The notes below the pieces were generated by a model. That model saw only the letters and a list, made by a program, of their open reading frames with translations. It ran no database searches and was not told the origin of the DNA. Source: Candidatus Levyibacteriota bacterium (GTDB lineage: Bacteria > Patescibacteriota > Microgenomatia > Levybacterales > UBA12049). From it: DNA of 35,378 nt. Where the stretch lies: positions 1 to 35,378 of the forward strand of contig JACPAR010000017.1 of NCBI GenBank assembly GCA_016180725.1, given 5' to 3'. The translations under genes were made by a program, and so were the position numbers. Each line of letters begins with the position of its first letter. Position 1 is the stretch's first letter. This document shows, piece after piece, positions 33,595-35,378 of this stretch.

Positions 33595-34167
33595 GCGGTT
33601 TTGGAAACTCCTGAACGAATACGCCAAAACTAAAGAAAAACTAAAAGACGAGTACCACCCATTCTACAAACTCAGGGTCAGCAAGTACCACGGATACCAA
33701 TTCTCCCCGTGATACGCGTGATACCCTTGATACCCTTGATACCCGTGGTACTCTTACCAGTGTCTCATAGTCTTTTGACTTCCTCTCTCCTTTTTGCTAA
33801 GATCAATTTCCTGCTTTTGCAGAGCAACAAAAAAACAACCCCAGGCGCTTTGCTTGCCTGTGGTTTGTTAAGTTATTAAAATATTCTGCAAGCAGAACTT
33901 GCTCTTTAACAAGATGCGATGAGTCCTGCACCTAAGTGGTGCGGGATCTATTCATAACAGCAAGTAGGTGGAGCATTGCATATCAATAGCAAAAATTAAA
34001 TATTAAATAGCAAATATACATTGTAAATTTAAAATATTTGATTTTTGATATTTTATATCTTAATTGGCATGCAGTGTTCAGTTTATTGGTTGGGCCGGAG
34101 CAATCTTGCTCCTGTCCTGGATCGCCGCGGCTGGCATCAATCGCAGAAGTGAATAAGGAGAAAAAAC

Positions 34168-34488
34168 ATGCCAAAAACACTAGGCTCGATAGCCACAAGA
34201 GATGTCCGACAGGTAATTAAAGTTGGACCTAGGCGGCTGCATCTGCAGTCTTCCGAGGGGGGTTCAACGGCTTCCTTCCTGGCCTACGCCGATAGCACCG
34301 GCCCCATCAGCGTGGCCAAAGTCTGCGAAAACGGACATGTATCGTTAAAGTTCTGCGTTCATGTCGGAGACAGGAGGTTCCCCAGCGATCCCACCTATGG
34401 AGTAGCTCAACTACCCCGTCGGGCACTTCGCATGAAGGCTACTCTGACCATCGTGTCTCACGACACAGCAGAGGAGCCTGCAAGCTAG
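34168..34488 (+). CDS. Island 3 ORF1: hypothetical soluble protein
   Basis: AAGGAG before ATG; GC-rich, codon usage unlike neighbours. Confidence 0.55.
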   Translation: MPKTLGSIATRDVRQVIKVGPRRLHLQSSEGGSTASFLAYADSTGPISVAKVCENGHVSLKFCVHVGDRRFPSDPTYGVAQLPRRALRMKATLTIVSHDTAEEPAS

Positions 34489-34540
34489 CAACCTATCGTA
34501 CCGAAACGCCGCATTTCCTTTCCGGCTCTTGGAGGAGAAC

Positions 34541-34864
34541 ATGCTCATAGAAACTGTCCGCTGTGATCAATTCACTGCGGAGGTACAGCAAGGATTAAAC
34601 AAGCACGGTCGGCCCATCCTCAAGGTGGTTTTCCGGCAAGATAACCGCTGCATTTGCGAATGGTATACCGGCTATAAGCTGGAACCTTCCGATGCAACGG
34701 CTCTTATGATAATCATCCAGCAGAGGGTGTTCGACTGCCCCGACGACGACTACGCCCGGGCCAATCTGGTGCCGTTCGCGCGCAAGATCCTGACTGTTTT
34801 GGTTCGGGTCAAAGAGTTTGAGCGACTCGGCTTCCTAAACCTGGAGGAATTCTGGAAGGTGTGA
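34541..34864 (+). CDS. Island 3 ORF2: hypothetical soluble protein (MLIETVRCDQF...)
   Basis: TTGGAGGAG before ATG 34541. Confidence 0.6.
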   Translation: MLIETVRCDQFTAEVQQGLNKHGRPILKVVFRQDNRCICEWYTGYKLEPSDATALMIIIQQRVFDCPDDDYARANLVPFARKILTVLVRVKEFERLGFLNLEEFWKV

Positions 34865-34912
34865 GACGCACCCATCATGGAATCGACGGTGAGCTAGCCA
34901 CAGCGTCAAAGA

Positions 34913-34937
34913 CCCGCATGGTCTTTCGCTTCTTCTG
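34913..34937 (+). terminator. Hairpin after island 3 ORF2, possible terminator
   Basis: AAAGACC-CGCAT-GGTCTTT followed by a modest T-rich stretch. Confidence 0.4.
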
Positions 34938-35072
34938 GGTCAGACCTGCGCTTCTGCAAACGTGGCGGCCTACCACGCCTGCTGGGAAAACAACCGAATA
35001 GACATCGCATCCGCTTGGGAGGCCAAAAGCCGCCCGGGCGACCCCGTCATAAGGATGGGAAAAGAGCAAGGA

Positions 35073-35185
35073 GATACGTGAGGGGAGAAAATTCAAAAAA
35101 GGGGTTTGTCTGGCGCCGCGCCGACACGCTGTGGCGCCTACGGCACCACCCCTTTTGCGAAATTTCGCTACCACCCTCACGTATC
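35073..35185. repeat. Large nested inverted repeat at the end of island 3
   Basis: GATACGTGAGGG (35073-35084)/CCCTCACGTATC (35174-35185); AAAAGGGGT/ACCCCTTTT and GGCGCC/GGCGCC nested inside. Confidence 0.8.
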
Positions 35186-35220
35186 AACCTTGTTTGGTAA
35201 AAGGCCAGGGTGTCCCTCGA

Positions 35221-35378
35221 TTACATCTTTTCCGGAGCCTGAATTCCCAAAAGATACAGGCCATTTTTGAGAATTTGACCAACCGCCGCAGTCAACGCAA
35301 TTCTAAACTCCCTAATCTCCCGCATTTCCCCGCTCTCCCCAACGAGTATCTGGTGCTTTTGGTAAAAAAGGTTAAATG
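35221..35378 (-). CDS. argS: Arginyl-tRNA synthetase, C-terminal part (truncated at window end)
   Basis: Minus-strand FNLFYQKHQILV...REFRIALTAAVGQILKNGLYLLGIQAPEKM*. Confidence 0.82.
   Translation of the reverse strand, partial: FNLFYQKHQILVGESGEMREIREFRIALTAAVGQILKNGLYLLGIQAPEKM

Noticed and set aside
33640-33765. CRISPR array
   Set aside because: Short degenerate contiguous words without regular spacers; no cas genes in the window.
33915-33955. Possible hammerhead ribozyme (GATGAGTCC...)
   Set aside because: The GGACGAAAC half of the catalytic core is missing.

Overview
The window reads as an AT-rich, gene-dense bacterial segment using code 11 (TGA stops are used, for example ribH). Gene content looks like Patescibacteria/CPR (Microgenomates-like); this placement is inference only. 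Housekeeping content: an FMN-riboswitch-controlled ribE-ribH-ribA operon, PAP2 phosphatase, galU, secE-nusG-rplK-rplA, rplJ-rplL with an L10-leader-like region, a T4SS-type coupling ATPase, a TrpR/YerC-like regulator, a sigma-70 factor, galT, GT4, a GT20 trehalose-phosphate synthase, WecG/TagA GT, mreB, a PEGA-domain protein, sortase, tRNA-Arg(CCT), tRNA-Pro(CGG), a four-helix-bundle protein, ndk, an M16 protease and the 3' end of argS. Three things stand out. (1) Two GC-rich islands (about 13.3-14.8 kb and 15.8-17.1 kb) contain only tiny, tightly packed membrane-protein ORFs. They share a 5' long-hairpin/SD start, an intergenic GACCGTTC/GGTCGTTC..GGAG motif and a terminal GGTGTGGTGG hairpin. 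A third, looser GC-rich island lies at about 34.1-35.2 kb. I recognise no family for them; this is the best candidate for an undescribed system. (2) Hairpin-forming repeats are dense, including two RAYT (Y1/REP-associated transposase) genes, each flanked by its own hairpin. One RAYT carries a copy of its hairpin inside its own coding sequence. (3) Hairpins or degenerate word arrays lie in frame inside many other genes (rplA, rplJ, mreB, galT, wecG-like, M16 protease, four-helix protein). A TrpR-like gene is also bracketed by two trp-operator-like palindromes. Everything was read by eye; no searches or folding programs were run.
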